This document shows, one piece after another, positions 37,218-49,065 of a stretch of DNA of 64,000 bases. A program made the translations under genes and the position numbers. The stretch comes from Hydnum rufescens UP504 (lineage: Eukaryota > Basidiomycota > Agaricomycetes > Cantharellales > Hydnaceae). Every line of letters starts with the position of its first letter. The first letter of the stretch is position 1. The stretch is taken from contig MU128945.1 of the NCBI GenBank assembly GCA_014904985.1, positions 285,231 to 349,230 on the forward strand, read 5' to 3'. The notes beneath the pieces are model-generated. The model worked only from the letters and a program-made list of their open reading frames with translations, made no database searches and was not told the origin of the DNA.

Positions 37218-37548
37218 CTCCCCCTGATTACTAAGCGGGTGAGGACGAATTCAGAGGACCGGCGAGCTTAGGTGAATAGAGGCAATGAAGGGAACAATGT
37301 AGAGCATCCTTGGTATTTTTGGTGAGCCTAAGCCCGGCTTTTATAGTATTTACCGGAGGTTAACACATGCAAGTGGGATAAGAGAGAGAAAAAAAAAGTC
37401 CGAGTACGAGAAAACACGTAAAAGATCGCCGGTAAAACGTAGCTGGGAGATCCGGGTAGATCAGCGGTTGGCGAGCTTGTCTGCACAGCCATATATAGGG
37501 GATAGGGGTCGCGCTTGTCCGTCAGTGCGCCCGGCCGTTTCCGTTATC
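37218..37548 (-). repeat. LTR-like dispersed repeat, copy 1
   Basis: About 330 bp that recurs at 61954-62275. Shared blocks in the same order include CCCCCTGATTACTAAGCGGG, AGGTGAATAG, TTTATAGTATTTAC, TGTAGCTG followed by GAGAT, and GGGGTCGCGCTTGTC. Read on the minus strand it has a TATAAA box (about 37341-37346) and ends near CTTAGTAATCAGGGGG, which resembles a solo LTR with a promoter. No coding capacity. Boundaries come from two copies only. Confidence 0.6.
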
Positions 37549-39359
37549 GTTCACTTCCAACATCGCGTGCATCGGCCGCCCAGAAGAGAGGGGCCCACGG
37601 ATCAGCAGGACGAAGCTGTGGTACGGCCAGCACGGTGTGATTGGGTAGAATATCATTTGCCGTCATATACTTACGAAATAGAGGCGGAAATACCTCGCGT
37701 AGACGTAAGTTCATAATTAACCACTCGAGTCTGTGGACAAAGCATACAGCTCAGGCTTGGATTGTATATGACATCATGCGAAAGAGAGTTTATTGCTACC
37801 CACCGCGCGGCGCCATCGGGAACAATACCCAACCGCCAATGGATTTAATCATTTAAATCGGAGACGCCTTTCATTCCCTGACACAGACCGATCCGTATCT
37901 TAGATTCGGAGAATTCTGCACACCACAACAACACGCAAGGCGCATCGCTGGCAGGCCGAGACCGGGTATTACAGTACGATGTGGATTTGAGACATCCCGC
38001 CTGCCACACGTTTCCCAAATCAACCAAAATGGCCCACTTGAGCCAGGCAGCTTTTAGGGACAAGTTAAAGTGTGTAGCACTCAAGGACTAAGTGCCCTCT
38101 CGAAGATAACAGATTTATCATGGGATCTAGAAATTGATACAGTAGACTCGATTCCGATGCGGGTTCGACCCAGCGGATAAAATAAGTGCCTGATTTTACA
38201 AGATTGCTGTATTTATTGGGAGAAGCGTACGGTCATACATTAATATGGTGGGCGCCTAGGCCCAACGCCGGGAAGCCCCGGGGCCACAAAGCTTGATTGC
38301 ATAATCAAGCGCTAGTGGATCACGCCCAGCGGTGCGCTCAGGCCACTTCTCGCATGCTCTGACGAGTCGGGAGTCCTTATTTACATTATAGATCCTCTCC
38401 TATTCTCTCCAGGAGTTATTCGCTTGATTCCCTCCAGTGCCATCCATCCTATCCTACATGCACCGTCACTGTCTACCGCGTACCACCTGCATTCGTCCGT
38501 TACTCTGTACTGTACTCACACTGACCTGGATTTTTCAGCGATTCTTTTTTTGTTTTTGTTTTTTCAAAATCTTGCAAATTCAAATCTGATGTGCATCAAC
38601 CCCTGAAACCCTTATCGAATGCGCAGCCATGTTCCGAGCGTACAACAGCTAGTGCCCTCCAGGACGAGACAGGTTTGCTAGGACGCTGGCAAACTCCCCT
38701 GTGTGATGCTTTGCCAGATTTTGGGCGCTTAAGAGCACGGGTGCAATAAACACTGCCACCACCATTTATAGATCCCACACGCGATTTTTTGACGGTATAT
38801 GCTGTCGTGCATGGCGGCACTTGAAAAGGAAGTTTGACCGGCAATCTTTAGGAACTAGGCGCTCTGATGGGATATCGAATATAAGAGGCAAAACGAGTTG
38901 AAGGATTTGGGGGTGGGACACGGGTGTGATCACCCGAAGACGTCTTGACTGTTTCCAGTAACTTAATAGTTATCAAATAAGAGCCACAGCCAGATACATC
39001 ACCAATGCCTTGAGAGAGAACCGGGATCCCCACGAATACTATGGTGGTGTCCGGCGGGATACAAGTCATTCGTCTGTATAAACAAGCGCTGGTTGGCCGT
39101 CGGACAGCCCAGATAAAGAAATCCACGGTATCGCAATTGTTTGAGTCTCTGTCCGCGCTGTTCCGTCTTCCCGTCGCAGGAAAATGAGGACGTGTAACAC
39201 GAAGCCATACGGGTGTAACCGAGGCGTCACTTTGGGCTTATTATTGCAAGTCTATCGTCTTCTCCCCTTCCAGTACACCTCGAAGTGCTACATTTCTTCC
39301 CTTCCCTCTGCTGGAGAGCAACAGACAACCACATTCGATTCGCCCTTTATTAGCCCGTC
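37549..39359. other. Intergenic region with a perfect hairpin
   Basis: 1.8 kb without a recognised gene. Minus-strand frames at 37845-38084 and 38596-39126 have no family resemblance. A perfect 8 bp stem with a 4 nt loop (GCTTGATTGCATAATCAAGC) lies at 38291-38310. A GGGTTCGACCC sequence at 38161-38171 resembles a tRNA B box, but no tRNA fold surrounds it. Confidence 0.45.
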
Positions 39360-41155
39360 ATGGCGCCCACCCAGACTACTGTGCCCTGCCAGGTGAGGCG
39401 TTGCTCAAGTATTGGCGATCATAGTCGAACTCAAGCTCAATACAAGCTATCTCGCATGCGGTCGCATCCTTGATAGTATCGGACAGGGAAGACTCTCGGG
39501 AGCGGTACCTATGCAGTCGTAAAGGAGGCCGTTCACACTAAGACTGGCAAGTATTATGCTTGCAAGGTGATCAGCAAGAAGCTGATGGAGGGTCGCGAGC
39601 ATATGGTAGGGCTCTTTCGTACACGAGATCTATAGATCCTTACGATTGATGATCTGTTCCGTTTTCGATGTAATCGTGCAGGTGCGCAATGAGATCGCCG
39701 TACTCAAAAAGGTGTCCAGTGGGCACAAGAACATCGTAACACTGCACGACTATTTTGAGGCAAGCCCTTATCATTGATTGTTTCTAAACATATTGATGGT
39801 CTCTGATTTCTCAGACTGCACATAACCTCTATCTCTGTTTCGATCTCTGCACCGGTGGAGAACTGTTTGATCGTATTTGTGCGAAAGGACAGTACTATGA
39901 GGCGTAAGTGCACCGATGGCTGTACACTCGATCCATCGGAGCCTCATGTTCACTTGGCTGTATTCCGTTTTCGCAGAGATGCTGCCCAGCTCGTACGTAC
40001 CATTCTTGGGGCGGTTGAATACATTCACCATGCGGGGATCGTGCATCGAGATCTCAAGCCTGAAAATCTACTCTTCCGAACCAAAGCCGAAGATGCAGAT
40101 ATCATGATTGCGGACTTCGGTCTCAGCAGGGTCATGGATGAGAATAAGCACATCCTCCTAACCGAGATCTGTGGAACACCGGGCGTGAGTTCTCGAATCA
40201 CATTGAGTCTATTTCCAAGCTAAGTTAAAGGTCTTGGCGCACAGTACATGGCCCCTGAGATTTTTAAAAAGAGTGCGTTTGATACCATCGATGCTCGAGA
40301 TGTCTCCGCTCAACAAGCTGTTTCGTAGTTGGTCACGGCAAACCAGTAGACATCTGGGCGATGGGCGTTATCTCCTATTTCCTGCTCTGTGGTAGGTGTT
40401 AACACTGGCCTTCCTGATCCACCATGCCGATTAAGATGACGATCCATCAGGATATACTCCATTCGATCGGGATACCCCAAGGGAGGAAATGCAAGCCATC
40501 GTCGCAGGGGATTATAAATTCGAGCCAGGAAAGCCACGATGATTAGTTCACGTTTTCGTTTCGACTAATCTGCTATTGCCCATTAGCCCAATATTGGGAA
40601 GGGGTTTCTGAAACTGCGCGGGACTTCGTTCGTACTTGCCTGACGATCGACCCAGCGTTGCGCCCGACGGCGGCCAAGGCACTACAGCACGCATGGATTT
40701 CAGCCAAGACGCCACACTTCGTCCCTGATCCAATGAGTTCAACAGGTCTCCCTATGGACTTACTCCCCCAAATGCGTAAAGCATTTGATGCTAAGAAGAC
40801 GTGTAAGTGATAATGACTGTTTCCGATAGTGACACCAAGCGGCTAATGGTATGGTAGTCCGGAAAGCGGTGCTCAGTATGATGGCGGTTAAGCGCATGTC
40901 GATGGGCGCCGTATCCCCAACGACTCCTCATCTCCTCGCGGCAGAATTGCACCAGTTCAAGCTCAGTGCAGAAGAGGTGAGCGCGCGTCGCTTCGAACAA
41001 TCTCTATTTCTTATCTAGTGTCGCTCTAGGAACAAACCCATGAAAATTCCGAGGTTATATTCCACCACCTTCATGGGAAAGAGTCTGAACGCTCGCGCCC
41101 CCCGACGCCTTTGCTTCCAGAGAGGGAGAGTAAGAGTTTGCCCCGGATGTTCTAA
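39360..41155 (+). CDS. Calcium/calmodulin-dependent protein kinase (CaMK)
   Basis: A full Ser/Thr kinase domain: glycine loop [32 protein letters not shown] with the ATP lysine, [79 protein letters not shown], and [18 protein letters not shown]. The region after the domain ([20 protein letters not shown]) is the basic amphipathic segment expected for the autoinhibitory and calmodulin-binding site of fungal CaMKs. Eight or so introns, several splitting kinase motifs. The N-terminal junction between [11 protein letters not shown] and YKLS/GKTLGSG (39393-39490) is not resolved. The short tail ends [12 protein letters not shown]. Role: Ca2+ signalling in the cytosol. All catalytic residues (K, HRD, DFG, APE) are present. 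Confidence 0.9.
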
Positions 41156-41379
41156 GAATTGGTCGAGCTCGTCGTTAAAATTGTTGGCCCTCCCCTCGTA
41201 TCGCACATTTTGCTCCGCTTTTGGATGTGTTTTGTATCTAGTGACTCCTGTGTGTACACACCATAGTTTTCCACCCGCTTTCCCGGTCGTTTGTCTCAGT
41301 CCGACATGGTATATTGCAAAATGGCGGAATATCCACATGCATAATATGGTCCCGTGTTAGTCTCATCCGCCGAGGTACG

Positions 41380-44041
41380 ATGAGAGTGAAGACGCTCGAA
41401 ATCCGGTGGCACGAGAGCCTACCCATATACGCGCTGGACTACCAGCAGCCACAGGGGGGTGCTCTCAAGCGTATCCTCGCCCCTCGCATTCAGAGGGATC
41501 CGTCATTACAGCCATCACCAGCCTCTAGTGATCCCGGGCAGGCTACCCCTCCCTCCTATCGGCTAGCGACGAGTGGGGGCGACAACAATGTCCGAGTAAG
41601 TTCCAGCTCGATGCCCATTCTCCTTCTGGGCTAGTCGCTACTGCTAAATTACCCGTGCCGCAATAGGTGTGGATGGTCTATCCAAACATCCTCCCTCCTT
41701 CTGCCATTGCTTCTTCTCCCTCAGAACGCGCAGTACCTCATCCCCCACGTGTCGAATACCTTGCTACACTCAGCAAACACACTGCTACCGTTAACGTCGT
41801 TCGATTCAGTCCAAATGGAGAGTTTATTGCCTCAGCAGGAGATGGTGCGTGCCCATTACTCCCAATCCGTATTCCTTGCTTCTCATCGCCGCTTATAGAT
41901 GGCATGATTGCCATATGGAGCCCGAGCGACAGACCCGCCGTAAGTTACGGCAATGACGTGGCTAATGAGGACGCCAGTACGAAAAGGAGCATTGGCGCAT
42001 GCGCATCGTACTGAAGTGCACCTCGCGGGAAGTGTATGATCTTGCGTGGAGTCCAAACGGGGAATGGATCATTGCCGGCAGTACGGATAACACCGCCAGG
42101 ATATTTAACGCAGCGGATGGTGAGCGTAGTTTTTTGTTTGTTTACTAGGCGCTTGAATTCTTCGAGACTGAGTCTTGTTGTGATGTAGGAACATGCGTAC
42201 GTGAGATTACAGAGCATTCTCACTATGTGCAAGGGGTCGCGTGGGATCCCATGAATGAGTTTGTGGCGACCCAGAGCAGCGATAGGTGGGCGCTAATTTT
42301 TATATTCTTACTTCCAACCTTAACTGATAGACTACTTTACATTAGATCCGTCCATGTCTATAGCATCAGTACCAAACGAGGTCCTTTCGAGTGCACGCCG
42401 TTGGCAAGAACACCCGGATGCCTGTCAAACATAGTCGGACGCCTAGCATTTCATCCGCCACGCCGCATGCATCTCAAGGGCGGCCAAACGTTGGTCGCCA
42501 TTCCTCGATCGCTAGCGACGCCGATTCTGTCATGACTTCCGCCAGCGAGCTCAAGGATGATTACACCACGCAGTTCGCTGCTGCTCTGGCCGCGGCTACG
42601 GCAGAGAGCTCCTCCAGCAGTGCTCAAGAGACCCCCGTTAAAGCGCCTCCCACGCCCACCGCCTCCATTGCCAGCTCTGTATCTGCGATGTATCCTCCAA
42701 AGGAAAACCCACAAGCTAGCAGGTCGCGCCGCTCGTCCTTCAGCTCCGCAGCCAATCCTGGTTCCCCGGCTCTCTCTTCTCGGAATTTTGGTCGCTCGCC
42801 CTCGCCGATGCCCCCTCTCCCTGCCATTCGCACACCGGCAGCGACGCCTTCGTGGGCGTCGGTGAAGCTATACGGGGATGAAGGCTTTACCAATTTCTTC
42901 AGACGTTTGACTTCAGTCCCGACGGGGCGTTGTTGTTGACCCCTGCGGGACACTTCGATGACCCGTCTGTGGTCCCAAGCTCTAGCCGGTCCTCCAGACC
43001 CGCCACGCAAGCAGACGATCCTCCCATTCAGCCCAAGAGAGTGGGAACCAACAATGGTACCGACGCCCCGCCGTCTTCATCATCGGTATTCATATACTCT
43101 CGTGCCAATTTCTCAAGGCCTCCCGTGGCACATCTGCCGGGTCACAAGACAGCGAGCGTAGCTGTCAAGTTCTCGCCGTACTATACGAACTCCGACCAAC
43201 GTAACCACCCCAAGGTCTCCATCAGATGTGCAGAAAATTGTCATCGAAGTCGGAAAAGAGCAAACCGTCCATATTGACGTTGGGGCCACGTCAAATAACA
43301 CCTACACTCCTTCAGCCCCAACTCGCCTGCGAAACCATCGTCATCGTCTTCGACTATGCCAACATCTGTGCTCCTTCCACCTTCCCCCGCTCTATCTTCT
43401 TCATCTGTTCGAGCCAGAACGCCGTCGCTGCAGGCGCCGCCTGCTACTGCATCTGTATTTTCCTTGTCATATAGGATGCTATTCGCTGTTGCAACGCAAG
43501 ATACTGTCATGATCTATGACACACAGCAGGCGGGTCCATTGTGCATGTTCACCAACTTGCACTATGCGGGATTTACGGATGTCGCATGGTACGCGGTCTC
43601 TCAACGTAACCATATCTCTTTTTTTTCTCTTGCCTCGTTTGCCTGGGTTTCCAACCCTCGTTGTTTACACTTGCGTTGTTTGATAGGGCTCCTGATGGCC
43701 AGTCACTGATGCTGGCATCCTCGGACGGGTATTGCTCGATCGTCATCTTTGATGAATTCCTCCCGCTGTATCATACACAGCAGCACCACATGCAGTTGCA
43801 GGCTATTGCCAATTCTGTGGCTACGCCCCAGCACACCCATCATCCCCTTCCCACTGTCGTCACCCAGTCTGGACCCTCGTTGCTCAAGAAGAGTGAATTG
43901 CTCACGCCTGCTGACGAACAGGGTCCTAGTCCCAAGGAGGCGATCCCAGAGACCAGCAACAGCGCTTCGCCAGATGAGGATGGACAGCCCAGAAAGAAAA
44001 AGCGGCGGATCCAGCTCACTCATCACGGGAACATTGAGTAG
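41380..44041 (+). CDS. Chromatin assembly factor 1 subunit B (CAF-1 p60/Cac2), WD40
   Basis: Starts [20 protein letters not shown], the conserved N-terminus of CAF-1 p60. WD repeats follow: [35 protein letters not shown] with [32 protein letters not shown] with [28 protein letters not shown] long Ser/Pro-rich insertion (about 42420-42840) interrupts the propeller before [20 protein letters not shown] and [20 protein letters not shown]. The last blades are [18 protein letters not shown] and [18 protein letters not shown], and the tail is basic (RKKKRRIQL). CAF-1 deposits H3-H4 on newly replicated DNA. Two clear one-base losses: near 42389 (between KRGPFE and [13 protein letters not shown]) and 42914 (TT run). 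A third disturbance is near 43155-43260. Stop at 44039-44041. Confidence 0.9.
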
Positions 44042-44808
44042 TGATCGCGTTTCAGTGCATTATCCTACATCTAAAAAAATGACTCGGTGGACTTCTTTGG
44101 CTCTTCTTACCTACGGATCCCTTATCGGATGGGCGCACACTGGCATCCTATCTTTAAGGGCCCAAATTCCTCCCATCGAGGACCCCTCCGGCCATGCAAA
44201 CCATATCGTGACGATCTTGCACTCATCTTATGTATCCCCTTCCTCGCTTTGTCGATCCTCGAATGCCTCACTTTTTCCCCTCTTTCATTGAAAAAACCTC
44301 AACGCTCTATTTTACGCTTTCTTTACGCCCCACACCACACTCCCCCACACCTCGATTCCCGTGCCTATGGTCTTTCCTCTTCGTCTTGTTTTCTGTGTTT
44401 GAATAGCATTTCCACAAGCACTTTTATGTTGGTCTTGATCCCAGTAGTAAATCCGTGTCCACACGTAGTAAGGTGGTCTCATATACAGTAAGTAGCTACC
44501 GTCGCGAACGCGGTTCTGCAATAATTGATTACTTATGAGTGCTCCACTTTGGCACAATGGGACTGGCCTTGCAGGCAGCCCCAGAGCATCAAGGTGAAAA
44601 CCATGTGTGTACAAGAGATACAAGATGGCAACACCCGCCAATTACGGGTGGGTTGAACGAAAAAGCATGATGCCAAAGGCAACAAGAGGCTGCATCGAAG
44701 AGAAGGGGATGAGGATAAATAGGTGAAATGCATGTTGAATACTGAACTATTGAACTACTACTGCGGGTGGTGGGAGGGTCATCGACGATGATTCCAAGTG
44801 GCTACCAT
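44042..44808. other. Convergent intergenic region
   Basis: 767 bp between convergent CAF-1B and SPIN90 genes. Pyrimidine-rich on the left half. No gene or repeat recognised. Confidence 0.5.
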
Positions 44809-47255
44809 CTAATTTGATCTCTGTTGCACAGCGGGTCGTGCCCTCTGAACATTTGGATTCAATAGAGACGACGAGGCGATAGTTTGGATTGTCTCTCCGG
44901 TGCTTCCATTTCCGCTCCCCCGTATCGTCGGTTGTGGGGGTTTGCGACGTTTGGGTGGTGGTGGCGGCGGGGTTGACTTTACCTTCGGCCGTGCACTGCC
45001 GCCGTTAACACTGGCACTGGTACTGGCAGGTAAGGGCGCGGTGGGAGGATTGACAATGAGGGCAGTATCATTTGATGGATTAATCAAAGGGGCCGTGCGT
45101 GGGGCCACGGTATTCACTGGCAATGGGTACCCTGAATCAGAGGCAGTGGGTGACTGGGGTTCCCCCCGGGAGGGTCGTATCGCGCGTGAGGGCCGTCTTT
45201 GGTGGGGTAGAGGTCGTTGGGAAACCGGCGATGAAATGGCGCGGGAGGACGAACGAGGATCAGCGGCTGCACCTGCCAGAGATGCCAACGAAGTCGGACT
45301 GTCGTCAGTCGAGCCGAGGTCGTTGTTATGATTGGTTGCGATAGAAAGGGATGAGAGACCGGTGTTCAAAGCGGAGGTTCCTACTCGGAAGCGGGACTTT
45401 GACGGACGGCGGGAAAGGGCAGCATCCGGCAGAGCGGTCTCGACTACAGATACAATGGGCTTGAGAATCTCTGCGCTCGCACTTCGTACCAAAGGACGGT
45501 GTTTCTTCTCCCCATTGCCAGGTGGGTGGGGATACGTCGACTGCAAAAGTTCACCGTCCGCGACTGAGCGCGCTTTGGAAGCAGCAGTGACCGGGTGATC
45601 CCTAACAACAGGAGAGAGTTCGGCTGTGTCGGTATCGACAGTAGGTTGACAGGCTCGAATCAAACACCGGGGAAGGAGGTATTGCTTTGCACCATTCGCC
45701 TGAAAGACATCGTTCCACTAAACGGCGTGTCGTGGGGTTGATGTCCCGGATGTGTGCATGGGAGATTATACTCTGGAGGGTATGCCGGACTAGGAGGGGT
45801 TTGTACGGGTTCGTTCGAAGCTGCGTATTATTAAGAAGAGGGTGGAGGACTCGGAGATACGTGTGTCGCATCTGTATATGGAATCAGCCCATTCACTCGG
45901 CTCGAATAAACCTGTGCTACTCACGGACTCATTCTCTTCTGAAAGATTATTGAGGGCGCGAACAAAGACATCAATAAGGACTCGGAGATCGTTGGTGTAA
46001 AAGTACTCTTGTGCACCGGGAGTCGTGAATAATAAATAGAGCATTTTGAGGATGAGAAGTTGTACGCATAGATCTTCGTCCGAGTCATCTGCGAGATATG
46101 GAGGTATTAGGACACTACAGATTGACTGAGGTAAATGCCCGAGTATACCCGCTCTATTCAGCATGAAGATCAGATTCTCTCCAAAGGTCTTGGTCGAATA
46201 AAGACGTCGCATGAGTATGGCGAGAACCCGATTAGTGAGTGCCTTCTTGGTGGGAAGCCCTCCCGTCGTCGCAGTAGCATGCTCCTTCGCGTCCCTAGAT
46301 GGGTTTTGAACAGAAGCTACCATGAATTGTTCATTCAGAGATACCTACTCAAGAAGTGGTGGCTCAGCCTCAGACACACAATGAGATCATTGTAATTACC
46401 CACGAGAAACTTGATCAAAGAATAATTCAGAATTTCATTCGATCGAGTGGATTCAACTATGTCGAATAGATGATCAATATATGCATCATCAAAGATACCT
46501 GGTCATGAAAGCAAGGAGAATGAGCTTCCCCTTGGGTCTGTGAAAGCCGTTGCCGGGGAATAGTGTGACTTACGAAGCTCGGCCGAACTAAGGTTCTGGA
46601 CACGACACACTTCATAAAGCATCTCAATCGCTAATAAACCAAGTTTCCCCTCAATAAATTCCAACGAAATTTCAGTCGTCTGGATGAGGAGATGATCCAT
46701 CAATAGTGGGATAAGCGGCTGCCATCGCTTTGAGGAACGAAAAAATGAAGGGTGACGATGGCCGTAGCAAAGAAAGACATTGTACAGAATGAAGAGCAAG
46801 TGGGGGTCCGTGTTGCTGCGTGCATCATCGAGAAGCGTGTCGCATGACCTTTCGGAGTGGAATGTAAAAAACTCGGAATCAAGGAGGAGGTTGCAGCAAT
46901 GATCAAGTTGCGCCAAGGTTGAGAGGTAACGTTCTAGAAGCTGCAGAGATCAGAATGACAAGAGACACTATTTTCATCTAACTAACCATGATGAGTAGCA
47001 CAGAATGTGATGAAATTCCGCAAGTTCCCATCAAGTGTGTGCAGAGTTGCATCCTTGGGTAATGAAAGGATATCACCAAGTTCTTGGGGTGCGAGAATAC
47101 CGCAGATACTCAGACAAAGAGATGGAATTCGCGGGAAAATCCTGCGTACCTGACCAGAATTGTTGGGCCGACTCGATGTGGTATACGATTCCAATGTCCA
47201 TCGCACTATATTAGAGTTAAGTGCGGCTATGGTATCGTCTGGCACCAACAGTCAT
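44809..47255 (-). CDS. SPIN90/Ldb17/Dip1 family Arp2/3 regulator
   Basis: A helical leucine-rich domain typical of the family: DGNLRNFITFCATHHG, AQLDHCCNLLLDSEFFTFHS, EGKLGLLAIEMLYEVCRVQN, NRVLAILMRRLYSTKTFGEN, VQLLILKMLYLLFTTPGAQE followed by YFYTNDLRVLIDVFVRALNN, and the signature LRHTYLRVLHPLLNNTQL. The C-terminal 280 residues are disordered, with a proline-rich basic motif STPPPPPPKRRKPPQPT suited to SH3 or profilin binding. Family members activate Arp2/3 to seed linear actin filaments and act at endocytic patches. The start is placed at 47255 (ATG), which requires one fewer G at about 47243-47244; otherwise no in-frame ATG exists. A second frame change lies near 45670-45685 in a C run before the tail. 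Tandem with, and 190 bp downstream of, the cyclophilin gene. Confidence 0.82.
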
Positions 47256-47445
47256 GAATACGTTGGGGAAACACCTATGGGGAGCAGGTCGAAGCGTGTG
47301 GCTCTCCAAGATAACCAGTAAAAGTGCGGAGCTTTGGGAGGAGAAAGATCCGATCGGAATAAGCCGACCGGCGGTATTACGTCAGATCAAGTCCCCTTGC
47401 CATCCTTGTTTGGTATTCATCTTTACAAATTTTAAAGCCTAACAA

Positions 47446-49065
47446 TTACGAAAAAAGGGCCTTAAATGCCCTCTTTTCCTTGTCCCGTTTCTCCTTCTTT
47501 TTAGCACGGACTTTCTCGAGCTCTTTTAACACAGCTTCGTCGCCGGGCACGACGCGGGCAGCCTCGAGAAGATCCTTCTCCGCACCATCCTCCTCCACCA
47601 ACACGACCTTCCCAAGGGCTCGCCGGTAGAGTGCCTTCCCTGTATCCGTCGGACTGATGTTGGAGAGTTTCAGTGCCCGTGAAGTGAATTTCACCACTTC
47701 CGTCGCATTCTCGGAAGTAGATGGTACTAGACGCAACAAAGCGAGGGCCAAGTTGAGCAGCAGAGGCGTTAGCTGAGCGTAATATGCATCCCTTAAGTCC
47801 GGACTAGTGTCTTCTGGAAGAACTGGATGCACATCGAGATACCGTAGCGACTCTTGAACCAAGGGACAAAAGTAAGCTTCGCACTCCGGACGAACCCATC
47901 CCTGAAAGAAAGGAACAAACTTCGGTACTCCTTAACCGCCTGTTCGATCGAGCCCTGTTTGAAAAGGGCATTCCCGGCTTCTCGGGCTTCACGTGCAATA
48001 TTGACGATAACATGGACGGCTTGGATATCCACGGTCTCCTCGTCGTCGGGATAGTCTTCATAGCGGGTGCCAGTCTTGCTGGATTTGAATAGGTCTGTAC
48101 CGTCATCTTCACCGGGGGCGAGTTCGCCTGCTTTAACGATAGTAACTGGGTGAATTGGCATATCCCCCGAGGCCGTTGGGGTATTCTCTATGGCCCGGAC
48201 TGCAGTGTGAATGCAAAGGGAAAAGAAATGTGTTTCAGCGATATTGTCAACCGGAGTCGGGGACAAGAGCCTTACCAATGGACTTCCCAGCAATGACATG
48301 TCCAAATACAACGTGCTTTCCATCCAAGTGTGGCGTTGGGACGGTAGTAATGAAGAATTGAGATCCTATTAATAGTGGAACCACAGGTCAGCATCGTTAC
48401 TACACGCAAATTGATGGTTCCTGAACTCGCCATTGGTGTTCTTTCCGGAATTGGCCATGCCTGGATGAGGAAAGAATCTTTGATATCGCCGCGGAATCAT
48501 TGGCGATACCGCAGTTCTACTCACTAAGAAGGAAGGGTTTATCGTGGTTGACAGGAAAACCCTCATCATCGAATTTATCTCCGTATATGGAGACTCCTAA
48601 GAGGGGGTAATCAAGTGAAAAACAAGATTGGCACGCATGGAGAAGTTTAATGAGGATCTCAGACGCACCTCCCGTCCCATTACCGCGTGTGAAGTCACCT
48701 ATAGACATTGGCTCAGGTACTCTGATCCATTCCGGATATATATTAAGTCGTACCTCCCTGGACCATAAACCTGGCACGCGGTTAGATTCATGCAGGGTGT
48801 AAAACATCGATGAGACATACTTTGGGATCACACGGTGAAAACGCGAGCCTTCATATTTGAGGCCCTTCTCGCCAGTACAAAGAGCACGGAAGTTTTCTGC
48901 CGTCTTGGGCACTAGATCGTTATAGAGGGTAAAAACAACCCTGCCAATCTAAACACCCATGCACGGAATGAGATCGATCTCCCATGGAGCGCAGTGAGGA
49001 GACTGGGGCACCGTTTTATCGCCAATGGCAATATCGAAGAATACATGGGGACGCGAATCAGCCAT
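47446..49065 (-). CDS. Cyclophilin-40 type peptidyl-prolyl isomerase with TPR domain
   Basis: Cyclophilin domain: [105 protein letters not shown]. The catalytic Arg/Phe/Met/Gln of [15 protein letters not shown] and the His of [10 protein letters not shown] are present. A linker ([20 protein letters not shown]) and a TPR region ([45 protein letters not shown]) follow, then a basic coiled end ([20 protein letters not shown]). This is the Cpr6/PPID layout, an Hsp90 co-chaperone in the cytosol. The start at 49065 gives [11 protein letters not shown] 17 nt micro-exon at 48754-48770 encodes FMVQG. Confidence 0.93.

Noticed and set aside
38100..38190. Possible tRNA gene around GGGTTCGACCC
   Set aside because: The B-box-like sequence has no matching acceptor, D-arm or anticodon stem around it.
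42451..43010. Minus-strand and alternate-frame long ORFs in CAF-1B
   Set aside because: Shadows of the Ser/Pro-rich insertion, where low-complexity codons leave all frames open.
44900..45331. Plus-strand Gly-rich frame opposite the SPIN90 tail
   Set aside because: Reverse complement of the proline/serine-rich tail, not an independent gene.
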